NCBI RefSeq assembly: GCF_020921035.1
Contig: NC_063152.1
Location: 35,198,494-35,262,493, forward strand
Direction: 5' to 3'
From: Rhodamnia argentea
Lineage: Eukaryota; Streptophyta; Magnoliopsida; Myrtales; Myrtaceae
Length of the DNA: 64,000 nt
Within the stretch, counting starts at the first letter, position 1, and each line of letters opens with the position of its first letter. The notes under the pieces were generated by a model. It had not been told where the DNA came from, did no database searches, and worked only from the letters and a program-made list of their open reading frames with translations. Positions 25,370 to 38,000 of the stretch are shown one piece after another. The position numbers were made by a program, and so were the translations under genes.

Positions 25370-26251
25370 TGTTGTCGGCTAAGTTCGTATGTAATAAATT
25401 GCAATTGAGCGACGAACAACTAACCTGAAGCCAATGCGGATGAGTATGCGGAAAGTTGATCGAGCCCAACGTATTGTCGTTGTGTCCTTAAGACAAATTT
25501 GTCCCCTCAATTCGGATAAATTTCGTACCGGGGCGTTGGACAATTGTCTCCCGGGATAGAGCGGATCGCGTTCCTGCGGGCGGTACTTCTTCAAGGACTC
25601 CAACGACGTAACTTTGCGGAATTATCGCACCGAATGTATGAGGGGAAAACGGGTATGCAAGATTTGGAGGAAAACCGAAATGTATGCTCGGGGAAAAAGA
25701 AAGAAAAACCGTGTCCCGAAATGGCCTATTCGAGGACTATTTATTTTGGAAGAGCGAAAAGTCACGAAGAGTCACGAAGAGTCACGAAGCTTGAATTCGG
25801 GCGGTAGTTTTTTCATAACCGACCAACTCCTTACGAACAATTGTATTCGTTCGTTATTCTTGAATCCGAACAATTCGTTCACGGATGAATGTCGAATTTC
25901 CGAACAATTGCAGTGTTGTTCGCGGACGAATGTCAGAAATTTCTAGACAATTCGTTTGGCTATGTGTGGTTCGGCAAAAAATAAAAGATTGATGGGCAAA
26001 AAATAAAAAATGGAATATAAGAAGCCCGGACCGACCGAGCCGAGCCGAGCCGGCCGGACGGACGGCGGCGGCGGCGCGCGTGTGTGGACCGAAATCCATT
26101 TGCGTGGGTCCTCCCTCCTCCACAAAGTGGGGTGCCCTTGGGGCCCAAACCCATTGTGAGGTTACTTAATAAACCCATCTCATCTACCTCTCATCCTATG
26201 TGGGACTCCACATTTCCTTCTCATTACTCTAGAGGGATAAATTTCCCAACA
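25370..26251 (-). repeat. 3' LTR of the Copia element (882 bp)
   Basis: It shares both termini and most internal sequence with 30614-31348, but is 147 bp longer. It contains three tandem AGTCACGAAG units near 25762-25790 and a GC-rich patch (26030-26080). Confidence 0.92.
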
Positions 26252-26838
26252 ATCCCCACATGAATGAGATATTCGGGCATCACGACTCTTCGTATATGCA
26301 TGAAATGCAATGTGCGATTATTCCTTGAGAGATAGTTACATCGGGATAAGTAGTCGAAACTTTGAACTTTCCTAGTGAAACCTATCGGACTTACTCGGTC
26401 AATCGGTAGACTTGATGTCTTTGGTGTCGACCTTTGGTGTAAGCCTAGACAATAAAAATCACATAACTTTCTCTCGAACAAAGTTAGTTCTCCTTTGTTG
26501 TGTTCGTTTTGGCCATGAACACCTTTGGTCTCATGAGTGTTTTAGAGAATTCGGCCTTTTCAATTCTCACGAGCGCCCTCACTTCACACTCGCATAGGTG
26601 ATTTCGAACATATAGTATATCACATACTCAATTCGGAATCATTAAAGCTTTTCGCTTAACCTTTATATATTAGTCTTGTCTTCATTTAGGAATGAGTAAT
26701 AAATTACGATACGGTCTTCTAACTTGGTTGTCCTTTGAACCTAGATCTTGGGATTCGTCAACAAGGTAGGGTATCCGCTATGAGGACTTAGTTATAGGCC
26801 TTAAACCCATTTCTTTCGATGTTTTTACAACTATCTCT

Positions 26839-29800
26839 CTAGTTAGGCCTTTTGTTAATGGATTGCAACATTATCTTTTGACTTCCATAGTCGATGGTGA
26901 TAATTCCACTAGAAGAAGTTGTCTTACGGTGTATGTCTTGACGTATGTGTCGAGACTTGCCGTTATACATGACATTCCTTGCCCTTCTATTGGCTTGACT
27001 ATCGCAATGTATGCATACGGAGCCTTGGTTTGGGCCATTAGGAATATCTTCCAAGAGTGAGGCCATCTGCTTCTTGGCTTTATCCAAAGCTATAAATTCT
27101 GATTCCATAGTGGATCTAGCAATACAAGTTTGTTTGGATGATTTCCGTGACCTTTGCCCACCGAGTGTGAATACATATCCACTTGTCGATTTTGTGTCTT
27201 TGGTGCGGTTATATTTGCATCCGGTATCCTCAAGTACTTGGATACTTGTATAATGCAAAGCATAATCTTGAGTATGCTTAGTAGCCATGACGTTCTAGCT
27301 TTCAATGATTTTCATTTGGACTAATTGTAATCGGCTTAGCTTGCTTACCGCACAGCTATGTCGGTCTAGTGCGGTTCATGACATACATTAAAGCGCCTAG
27401 TATACTTGCATACTATTTTGAGCCTTACTATCACCGGTATTCTTTGAAAGATGTAAATTAACATCTATCGGTGTACTTTGGTGATATGCCTAAATTCTTG
27501 CTTTTTCAAGAATTTTCTCAATGTAATGAGATTGTGATAGAGATAGTCCTTGGATGTTTTCGGTTTTAATTCCTAAAATGACATCTGCGATCCCATATCT
27601 TTCATATCAAATTTACTTGTGAGCAAACATTTGATCTTCTTGACAATCTCACTATCTTGCCCATTATAAGCATGTCGTCTACATATAGACATAAGATGGC
27701 AAAGCTATTATGAGTGTTCTTAACGTATACACATTTATCACACTCATTAATTTTGAAACCATTCGACAACATAACCTGGTCGAATTTAGCATGCCATTGT
27801 TTTGGTGCTTGTTTCAAGCCGTATAGTGACTTGATAAGCCGACATACTTTATTCTCTTGTCCGGAACAATGAACCCTTCGGGTTGCTTTGTAAATATATT
27901 TCTTCTTCGGATCCCCATTTAGAAAAGCTGTTTTGACATCCATTTGATGAATTTCAAGTCATACAAGGTGCTATAGAATTAACATCCGTATAGATGTAAT
28001 TTGTGGCGGGGTGAATAAGTGTCAAAATAATCCGGACCTTCGTTGTGGTAACCTTTACGACAAGTTGGCCTTATACTTATCAATAGTACCATTGCTTTAT
28101 TTTCTCTTAAATATCCACTTACATTGTAATGGCTTATTGCGGGAGGAAGGTCACCAATTCCCAAGTATGGTTTGACAAGATGGATTGAACTTACTATTGA
28201 TAGCTTCTTTCGGAGCGAGGCTTCGGAGATGTCTGACTTCCTTATATGTCGAGGTTCATTCTCTAACAAATATGTCGAAACTCGGGTCAAAAGGCGTGAA
28301 GTCCTTTGCCTTTTACTACGTCTAGGTTCATCCTCCATTGGATCACTTCTAGATGTAGTATCTCGAGACCTCTTATTATTTTCAATTGGCTCATATACTA
28401 TGTTATACGGAAATATATTTTCAAAGAACGAAGCGTCCCTTGATTCAATGATTGTATTAACATGTATATGCGGGATCTCGACTTATGAACAAGAAAACGA
28501 TATGCATTGCTATTGGCATATCGATAAAAACACGGTCAGCGAGTCTTTGGTCTATCTTAACCTTTTTAGGCTTAGGAACGCAGCCTTAGCCGAACACCCC
28601 ACACTTTGAGATAATTCAAGTTAGGCATTCTACCTTTCCACTTCTCATAGGGAGTTTGTTGTGTCCTTTTGTGGGGTACTCTATTTAAAATAAAATTTGC
28701 TGTAAAAGCTTCCCCCACAAATTCTGCGGTAAGCGAACTATTCAACAATGCATTCATTGTTTCTTTTAAGATCGATTTTTCTTTCCGCCACCATTCGTTG
28801 CGGTGTATAAGGGGCGGTGAATTGGTGAATGATGCCAACTCGAGCATATTTCCTTAAAGGAAATTCATATTCACCTCCTCTATCACTTCTTATCATTTTA
28901 ATTTTCTTATTTGGTGAGTTTCAACGTTATAAGTTCTAAAAGCATTAAGCTGCATCATCTTTGCTACTAAGCAAATAAGCATAGCAATACCTTGAACAAT
29001 CATCTATAAATGTGATAAGTACTTATTACCACCCCTTGACGGTATTGATTTCATATCCATATATGTGTGTATTAAATCTAAAGGTTTGATTCTATTGTCT
29101 GGAATGAAAGGAGGTTTAGAAAATTTAGATTCAACACACACTTGGCACTTTTCACTTGGACGGTCAACTTGGCATAGTCCCATACTCATTAATTTCTTTA
29201 TTGATTTATAATTAACATGTCCTAGTAGCATGCCGGATATTAGGAGACTCAGCACATAAGTAGAAGCAACTTTATTCATATCATCCTTGGATACACGGTC
29301 ATTACATTCGGCTTGACAAACCATCACTCGGATAACCCTTTCCTAATACATCTCATTTTTAGAGTACAAACTTATCGGATACAAAAACCAACTTGAAGCC
29401 ATTCTTACTAAGGGAGATCCGGAACTAAATTCTTGCGAACATCGCGCATGGACATTATTTAGTGTATCTTTCCGATGTCTCTTGAGCAATCTTTGCACCT
29501 TCAACCTTAGGGTTGCGAATTACCCATATAGGTTTTCATCACCAGGTATGGATATGGGTTGTCGTATCAATCCACCACTCTTTGGGGTTTCCACCATGTT
29601 GCATTGGATATCATGGCGGTAAGATTGATATCATCGCCGTTGGAATTGTTCCATCCATTCTGGTTTTTGTCTTTTCTTGGCTCGGTCTTTGGCTCGATGT
29701 GGACTTTCCACGGTTGAAGCACTTCGAACTTCTTGGGCCTTGGGTGAATCCTCTCCGGACTTGCTAGGCATTTTTCTTCTTGTTGGGTTTTGTCCTTCTT

Positions 29801-30412
29801 CAACAACATTGGCCCTTGAATTCTCGTTCTTGCAAACTTTCTTCTCGAGAGTCTATTGTCTTCCTCAATCCTCAATCGAACAATCAAGTCTTCAGTGACA
29901 ATTCCTTTTCTTGTGTTTGAGATAATTTTGAAATCTCTCCGAGACGGTGGGTTTTCAATGAAGCGGCCACTTGAAATGATTCACTTAAAATCATACCTTG
30001 GCATGAATGTCATGCATAATCACTGAAGTTCTGAACTTGACTTAGAGGGTTTTATAATCTACCATCTTGAAGTAATTTCGCGATGAATTTCTTCAATCCG
30101 CGTCTTGTCTTGTCTTCTTGTAAGACTTTCCGTAATTCCTTGGCCGTTTTCGGCTATAAACATTGTAGAGGGATTGTCGAGACCATTAAGGATGTAATTA
30201 CGACCGGAAGTCGGAATGCTTCGCATCTCGCAAACCTTTCCTTGTTCCTCTCCTTCTCCAACTTAGGGCATCCTGTTGAGGAACCTTGCGATTCAAGTCG
30301 TGAGATGGAACAGCATCTTTTGCCGTCTCTTGAAATCGGTTCCATTGAACTTTTGGTTTTCTCCTGGTCGAACCGGCGGAATATGTGCGGGCGTTATCGA
30401 TGTTGATGCCAT
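26839..30412 (-). pseudogene. Copia gag-pol, broken by many short indels
   Basis: Read on the minus strand. The gag start is at about 30412 (MASTSITPAHIPPVRPGEN, then KFNGTDFKR). A later gag part is at about 29887 (LIVRLRIEEDNR type). The GAG-pre-integrase/integrase segment is at 29327-29004 (LLGHVNYKSIKKLMSMGL, PLDLIHTYMDMKSIPSRGG). The integrase tail is at 28847-28572 (LKETMNALLNSS, NRVPHKRTQQTPYEKWKG). Reverse transcriptase pieces are at 28338-27979 and 27943-27602 (MDVKTAFLNG, KSLYGLKQAPKQWH, LCLYVDDMLI). RNase H is at 27288-26839 (KSTSGYVFTLGG, CIARSTMESEFIAL). Conserved blocks are separated by missing few-residue pieces and frame changes. Amino-acid identity within blocks stays high, so decay is by gaps more than substitutions. 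Confidence 0.9.
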
Positions 30413-30613
30413 TTCTATCACAAAATCTATAAAACAGAATGTATATACTATGAAATAACTATATGACGAAGTCACGAATTTCGACTATGGAATATACAGA
30501 TTTCCGACTCAAGAACAACGCATAAGAATCGTGAGCCGGATCATTATACGACGGCCGAGGGTGAAACGGAATATTATTTCAGAAAAGGTAGAAAAACAAG
30601 TTTGTCTTAAGAT

Positions 30614-31348
30614 TGTTGTCGGCTAAGTTCGTATGTAATAAATTGCAATTGAACGACGAACAACTAACCGAAGCCATGGATGAGTATGCGAAAGTTGTAG
30701 CCCAACGTATTGTGTTGTGTCTTAAGACAATTTGTCCCTATTGGATAAATTTCGTGGGGCGTTGGACAATTGTCTCCCGGGATGGAACGGATGCGTTTCT
30801 GGGCGGTACTTCTTCAAGGACTCCACGAACGTAACTGGATTTCGCGAATGTTGGGAATATGCAAGTTTGGAGGAAAACCGAAATGTATGCTCGGGAAAAA
30901 GAAGAAAACCGTGTCGAAATGGCCTATTCGAGGACTATTTATTTTGGAAGAACGAAAAGTCACGAAGAGTCCGAGAGTCCGAAGCTTGATTCGGGCGGTA
31001 GTTTTTCTAACCGACCAACTCCTTACGAACAATTGTATTCGTTGTTATTCTTGAATGAACAATTCGTTCCGGACGAATGTCGAATTTCCGAACAATTGCA
31101 TGTTGTTGGGACGATGTCGAAATTTCTAGACAGTTTTTGGTATGTGTCGTTGGAAAAATAAAGATTGATGGGCAAAAATAAAAATGGAATATAAGCCGGC
31201 GGGCCGGCCGGCGGCGGCGGCGGCGCGGACCGAATCCATTTGCGTAGGTCCTCCCTCCTCCACAAAGTGGGGTGCCGGGCCCTTGTGAGGTTCATACCTC
31301 TTCTTCTTTGTGGGACTCTTCTCTTTCTCTGGGATAAATTTCCCAACA
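30614..31348 (-). repeat. 5' LTR of the Copia element (735 bp)
   Basis: It aligns end to end with 25370-26251. Nearly all differences are 1-8-base gaps in this copy, with few substitutions. The terminal bases TG...CA are intact. Confidence 0.92.
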
Positions 31349-31353
31349 CTCAC
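31349..31353. repeat. Target-site duplication CTCAC, right copy
   Basis: Identical to 25365-25369 on the other side of the retrotransposon. Confidence 0.9.
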
Positions 31354-32394
31354 GAATCATAGCAAGAGCATTTGAAAGACATCGCTTTTCTTTGGCTAAC
31401 GTGTCCATCATTGTTTCTTTACTCTCTCCTTTTTTGCCATTTTTTTTTTTGTTGGAGTAGTTTGCTTCGATGAATTGTAGTGAATAATGTGTGAAGTGGG
31501 TTTGATTGATAAGTCATGTCTATGTTTTGCTCAATTTTGTCATTATGATGCGGGATGGAGCATAGTAGAGAAGATGGGAGTGGAGATTCACCAATTCACT
31601 CCGACAATAGTATACACTCTCTTCACTTTGAACGGCCTCATTTCCCAAATGGACGATCTTGATTATTTTTCTTGTTGTCTGGGGATACTACATGATTGAT
31701 GCCTTCGTGAATTGTTCGGTTATGGTCGGTTTTAAGCTCGTGATATCCGAGTAAGGCTATGTTTAGAAAAATCCTCATGTGGCCAAATGTGGCATAGGAC
31801 ACCAGAAAATATGTGTCATGATTGAATTCCAGTAATGCTATGGACGGAGAATTAACTTGGTAAATTCTAGCTATTGGGGCTAACAAAAGGTAAAGATTGT
31901 TTAAACTTGGAGAGCCCTCAAATCACAAGTATGATGGATAATGATTGCGCCAATGCGTGGGCGTGGGATGGGCCGGGTGGGGCATTTTTGTAGGGAAATT
32001 GCAAGAAAGGGCTGAGAAAAAGGGCCATTTTAGCAATTGAGTACTTGTTCTAACTAGGGAAATTTATCTTTCTTGGCCATCTGAAGAAGGTGAGGCCGCG
32101 CAATGCTGTGCTTTAAGACTTACGCCACGCCTTAGAGCTGGGTGGAACAAGCTTTTAGGAAGCTATCGCGAGCTGCTTCGACCTTCCGGATCTCCAATTT
32201 ACGAATGGCTTTGTGGCGCGAATCTATCGCTATCGGTCCGGCTTGTCCGAAAATTCGTTGAGTTAGGCAAGTCCTAGTGAGACTCCGTCCGGTTCGATCG
32301 ATCGAATGCAGGCAGCGGCCATGAAATAAAGAGCATATTTTTATACGACCATGAATGAGAATGGATATGCACCGAACCAAAAAAAAAGGACGCC
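31354..32394. other. Intergenic DNA, nothing recognised
   Basis: Mixed-composition sequence between the Copia element and the next MITE. Short open frames are present but none resembles a known protein. Confidence 0.5.
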
Positions 32395-33383
32395 GGCCTG
32401 CATGGCAACGATTCCGATTTGAAAAAGTGATTTCGATTAGAATTGTTTTTTCTGATTTTATTCCCTGGATGAGTTTTAGAGAATCAGAACTTGTTTAGTA
32501 ACTGCACAAGAACGGAAACGCGTTTGATAACTGCACAAAATTTTGTTCCCAAAAATAATTTCTTTTCCCAAATTTTGTCATTTAAGTCAAATAATTACGT
32601 AATTACTTTGTGAAATTTCATCCTAAATTTTTAATTAATTGAAGATTAATTCATATTGGTTCTCTTATATCACATATTGCATATATTATTTTTTCGTGCT
32701 ATTCTGTTTAATTGTTGTGTCATGCAAATTTTTAAGTCAATTTTAAACTTATAAGGTAAGCCAATGCTGAGTGTTCACACTGGTCGTCTTTGTTTTTTTC
32801 CAATTTTTCTAAAACTAGACTAAGTCTAAAGTACTTAAACTTAGGCAAATCACAATCGGTGAAATCAATAAAACCCTAATGAAGCCCTAAGGGCTTAGAG
32901 AAATGTGGTTCAGATTTCATTTCAAAGGTGTTTATGATTTTCCTAAAAAAGAATAAAATTTATGAAATCTTCGGAATCTAGGCCCAAAATTTATGAAAAT
33001 GAGGTCAAACTAGCCTAATCTAAGCTTCTTCTATTTTTACGGATTTTCTGAAATTTTTCTTATTTTTTAAAATTTTTTAGAATTTATTTTTATTTTTATT
33101 ATATTATATATTTTTCTTTGAAAATGATATCTCGTTATGTTTTATGTCAAGTGAAAAGTGATGAGAGAACTGGAAAGGAAAAACGAGAAATGTGAAACTT
33201 CTTTATATTTTGTGATCCTCAGAGTGATATTTTTTCCGGAATTAACTTTTTTTTTTCTTGTTTTTCTCCAAAATCATTATCGGGATCAGAATCGGAATCA
33301 TTTACGTTACCAAACACGATCCTCATCCTTTTTTTGTTCTAGAAAATAAAATTAAAGAACTAAAATCGTTATCATACAAGCCC
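32395..33383. mobile_element. Diverged relative of the Harbinger-like MITE
   Basis: The left end GGCCTGCATGGCAACGATTC and the reverse complement of the right end GGGCTTGTATGATAACGATT resemble each other. They also resemble the termini of the 11036-11625 element. GATTCCGATTTG-type subterminal words recur near both ends (32405-32450 and 33275-33300). No TTA duplication is preserved. The interior of nearly 1 kb is AT-rich and non-coding. It may have been enlarged by a later insertion. Confidence 0.45.
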
Positions 33384-34183
33384 TTCGAGACAAGAATGGC
33401 TGGTGGGCTTGTCGTGAACATGGAGCACGTGGATTCATTAAGTCCATTCCAAGCAACTGAGTGTTCTTGCCCGGATCTGCAGAAGACGCTGTCGTGTCAC
33501 ATCATCATGCTAAGTGAAGTGAAAGCAAAGAATGGCACCCCACGCACAATACAAAATGCGAACTCTCCCTTCCGAAACAACGCTAATGTTCTCCTTTAAA
33601 TATAATTTAGTTAAATATTGCAAGTATAACTATTACTTGAGAATAAAATAAAATAAAAATCATTTACTGATTAAAAGTCGGGGTATTGTGGATAAAGTCG
33701 ATTTATTAATCCAATACGTGTTAAAATAGACGACACCAATTTAATCTATTTACCTATCTATAGTATGTAGAAAACAATTTTGGTGTCCACCCTATAAATT
33801 ACCTTAATACCATCAAATCTAAAATTAAGTCCAATCCATTGAAGTAATAAGCGATGTAATGGCGGCGTTCATGATTATAGAGGAACCTTCGGGAAGAGTG
33901 GGGTGAGGACGCATGAGGAAGGAGCAATATTTCGCAATTAGCACATGGCACATAGCGCACACAGTGTAGCTTGTATAGTAGCATAAAATAAGATAGAACT
34001 ATAAAAAAAAAAAAAGATTATGGAGGAAACGATTTGTTCTAGCATTTCGTTCAAAGTAATAAAAAATAGAAAGTATATGGTCAATCGCATTTATTTTTAG
34101 AATCTCCTTTTTTGATTTCCTTAATTGATGCTGCAATTATAAACAAAACACATCCTTGTGCGCATACTTCACGCAGTCCGAAT
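33384..34183. other. AT-rich intergenic DNA, nothing recognised
   Basis: No gene or repeat boundary could be supported between the two MITE-like elements. Confidence 0.5.
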
Positions 34184-34556
34184 AAGGATATTTTCGTCAT
34201 TTATATATATTTTTTCTTTTTTGCTTTTCTTTTCATCTTTTTATCTTTTATCTTTTCTTTTTTCATTTTTTCCCTTCCCTCTTGTCAATGGTCGACCACC
34301 AGCGAGGCCGGGTGAGGTTGCATTCGTCCGCCACATGTGAGGGCCGGCCTCCCCAAATTTGGCAAGGGCCAAGAGAGGCCCTCGTTGGCCTCGAGGATGG
34401 CCTCGCACGGGTGAGGCGACCCTTGCCCACCCTTTGCTAGTGATCGGCTATTGCTTGAGACCAGCCACCGGTGAGAAGGAAGGGAAAAAAAGGGGGAAGA
34501 AAATTAGTAGAAAGGAAAAAATACAAAAAAAAAAAAAAAATGATGAAAATGCCCTT
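34184..34556. mobile_element. MITE with pyrimidine/purine arms and GC-rich core
   Basis: The left end AAGGATATTTTCGTCATTT matches the reverse complement of the right end (AAGGGCATTTTCATCATTT) at 16 of 19 positions. A long T/C tract (about 34203-34282) faces a long A/G tract (about 34472-34541), so the arms can fold back. Between them is a GC-rich core (about 34290-34460) with GAGGCC/GGCCTC words. There is no coding capacity. I see no unambiguous target duplication. Confidence 0.65.
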
Positions 34557-35058
34557 GATTAGATCATTTTTTAAAAAATAAAAAAAGGCAGAAAGGAAAA
34601 AGGAAAAAAAAGGTCATTGGTCAAGCTATTCTTTTATGTTAATTAGACCATTCTTTAAAATAATAAAAATGCTTCAGATTCTTATTTGAGAAAGTAAAGA
34701 CATTTCATGTTGTTATTTAGAATTTTCTCTTATAGTTACAATATTCCCCTCCAAACTCTTTAACTTAAACAATGATTTGGATTTATTTTTCAAGGTATCT
34801 CTTTTTTTTTTTTTTTCTATTGTTAAATTTTGGGCTAATTCACATTGGGTCCAACAAATCTGACTTTTCTGCCACTTTCCCCTTCCCCCAATCTTTTGCA
34901 AAGAAGGACTCAACTCTTCATTTTTTTCTCAAATTGGCCAACTTCATTTTCAATTTCTCAGTGTCGACCGTAAAATTCAACCCCGTTTGCCTCCATTTCG
35001 TCTTCTGCTTCTCTTCTTCTCCTTCTTCTTCAACCATTAAACCCCTAAAACCCTAGAG
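34557..35058 (+). promoter_or_regulatory. Promoter and leader of the CAF-like splicing factor gene
   Basis: AT-rich sequence upstream changes to a pyrimidine-rich leader (about 34985-35055, CTTCTTCTC words) just before the start codon. No single TATA box stands out. Confidence 0.4.
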
Positions 35059-38000
35059 ATGATCCTCACCAAGCTCTCCCGCCAAAAACCACTTCCTCTC
35101 TCTCTCCTCTCGACGCGCCACCTCCTCTCCACCTCCGCCCCCGCCCCGGCCTCCTCCTCAAGGCTCCGCTCTCTCTACGCCTTCGAACCCCCGCTGTCTC
35201 TCCATCCCCAAAGCTCTAGCTCCGGCGCCAAACCTCCGTCGAAGAAGAAAACCAAACCGCCGTACCGACCGCCCTCGTCGCTCGATCGGACCAAGATCAA
35301 AGCCGTGAAGTCGGACCTGCCGTTCGATTTCAGGTTCAGCTACACGGAGAGCAGCCCCAACGTGAGGCCGATAGGGCTGAGGGAGCCAAAGTACTCGCCG
35401 TTCGGGCCGGGCCGGGTCAACCGGGAGTGGACGGGGGTTTGCGCCCCGGCGGTGGACCGGAAGGTGAGGTCGGTGGAGGAGGGAGTGGAGGAACCGAAGT
35501 TGGAGGAGAAGAGGAAGGCGATGAGGGAGAGTATCCAGGGGGAGCCGCTCACTGGGGCTGAGCGGAAGATTTTGGTTGAGAGGTGTCAGAGGCACAGGAC
35601 CAAAAGGCAGATTAATTTAGGTATGTTGTTCGTTTTTCCTATCTGTGTATGTGGTTGTGTTGTTTGTTGAATTGTTTGTGATATACGAGGATTGTGTTGG
35701 TATGGTTTGCTTTTAGATTTGGTTCTTTTGTTACTTGACTGCATACATGTGAGTATTTCTAGTAATAATCTTGAGCGCGTGTCGGCAAGTTTACAGTTAA
35801 TATACTCTCTTTCTCCCACTTTTGAATTTCTGTTTATTGGATAATAGAGTTTAGACTCATATAGGACATGAATTTAATATTCAATGTTGTATTCAGACTC
35901 AATGCAGAGCATACGCGGAGCAAATCCTAGATGTTAGATAAATTCAATCTTTTTCCTCAGTCGGACCCTAATTTTGTTGGATAGTTAGCTAATTTCTTAA
36001 TGAGGAAGTAGGAAATTCAAATTTGCTGCTCTAATTTTTTTCCTGGAAGAGTGGGAACTACCCATCTGGCTTCCTTTTCCGGGACTAAATTAAAGGGCCA
36101 AAGTTCGAGCTTGATACTGAAATTTGAAACAGAGTTGATTGATGGAAAAACCATTTTTGGAGGAGGCAGACACATGCGGACAAGAGGGATAATTCATGAA
36201 ATATTTCCAGTGTACATCTTCACTGCTGCAGACCTGAAAGATTTAATGATCAAAAGGACATTAAAAAAGGCAGGGGCTATATAGCTGATGAATATAAATG
36301 TACTATTATTGAAATTAGGAACTGTCAAAGATCTTTGAGCCATGGAATTCTGTGGGGTCTCAAGGGTTGGAAGGCGAAACATTTTTTCGTTGTATGTGAA
36401 AATGACTAAATACTAATCATTAAGGATATATATAGGTCTAGCGACTAAGATCACCGAAAGATTTTATGGGACCACAGCCAACCGCTTTAAAAGCTTAAGC
36501 TGTTAAAAGAAGGCGTGGTTTTATATTTATTTATTTCAACACTCCCCCTCAAGCTTAGTCCGGTCTTTTGCCTAGTACTAAGCGTGGGCATATTCATTGG
36601 GAGAGGCAAATAGGGGTCTGGAAAGGTTTGAACTCGGGACCTCCCGCTCCGATATTATGAAAGATTTTATGGGACTACAGCCAATTGTTCTAAAAGCTTA
36701 AGCTGTTAGAAGAATGCGTGGTTTAATATTTATTTGTTTCAACAATCACGTATGTTGGCTTTAGGTGATGCACCTATAGCCTTAGTTCAAGGTGAAGAGG
36801 GTTAAGTTTCTAAGCCAATACAAGATTGATAAAATAAGTTTTGTGTCACCTTGTTGATACATAAGATGTGGCAGCTTCTGCTGTTAGAGAGGTAGTGTGG
36901 AAGACAAATATTTGTAGAGCTGAACCAATAAAGGTGATTCCATCGAATATCACCATCCAAAGTTCTAGTCTTTCATTCAGAGAAATTGGAATATTTGAAT
37001 TCTATATCTGATGGAGAGTTGTTGTCTGATAAAAACAATAACTGGCTCTTTCAGTATCAACCATCATTTACAAGTTTAATTTAATGAGCTTGTTATTCTC
37101 CAACAGTGGGAGACTTAGATTGAACACAGATTTGTGCCAATCATAGCTTTATGAGCTGTTTCATGTTATCTTATTGGGGTACCTCTTGTAAATATTCTTC
37201 ACTTCAAGAAATTTGGTTCCAGACAATATTTTTCCTTCTGTCATATTAATTGTTTATGACTAATTTTTGTGTTTAACTAGGATATATGCAGTATGCACTG
37301 CTTCTATTTTGAGAAATAAAGATAAAAGCAAAAAGAACATGACGATGGTGGTAGTTTGATGAGTGTGACATATGCCATTGCTTCCTTTATTCATATGGAG
37401 CGAATGGAGGTAGAATCACACCTATTCTCTAGATGCATTTCCCGATATCCCTCAATGTCCTGGCTATTGATGTTTGATTTGTTGACTATTACCTATCAAA
37501 TCTTGCTTGATAATCTGGTTTGACTTTTTCGTCCGGATAATCCCGTGCCAAGACGTATCTAAAGTAGAAGTCATTAATGAAACCGAAATACTTTACAAAC
37601 CAATGAAGTAGTCCAATCTTGAATAAATTTAAAGATTCCACTATTGTAGTATTCTTCACCATTCATGAACATCACAGCAAATAGAAAGAGTCGATCCAAG
37701 CTCTTACAATTGGAATAAGTCCTGGGGCGGATTATGAAATCTGGGCGGGGAGATACGACTCTAAATCCACTATGTAAAAGTATGGTGTACACAATGCTGG
37801 ACGCAATACAAGGCAATTCTAAACACAATACTAGTGCAATAGGAATACGATCAAATGTAAACAATACATTTAAATGGACGATTTGACATGATTGCAAAAT
37901 TGACACGGATATATGCGTTCTTCATATGGGCCCTTTCCTCCAGGTTAAATAGGGTGTAAACCTCTCGTGCTTGGGAGGAAAAGAGACCTTGTAGTATTCT

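Larger units (their letters stand above)
25370..31348 (-). mobile_element. Ty1/Copia LTR retrotransposon with intact 5-bp target duplication
   Basis: The two LTRs are 25370-26251 and 30614-31348. In element orientation both start TGTTGGGAAA and end CCGACAACA. The host 5-mer CTCAC is present just outside both ends (25365-25369 and 31349-31353), proving a single insertion. The coding strand is minus, so the right copy is the 5' LTR. Domains in order are gag, protease remnant, GAG-pre-integrase/integrase, reverse transcriptase and RNase H. Integrase before reverse transcriptase defines Copia. A polypurine tract (TGTGGGGAT) directly precedes the 3' LTR. The expected tRNA-Met primer site next to the 5' LTR was not found. 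Every domain carries frame breaks, so the copy is not autonomous. Confidence 0.93.

Noticed and set aside
30440..30613. Expected tRNA primer-binding site next to the Copia 5' LTR
   Set aside because: No good match to TGGTATCAGAGC was found just inside the LTR, so no such site is annotated; it may have been lost to the small gaps seen elsewhere in the element.
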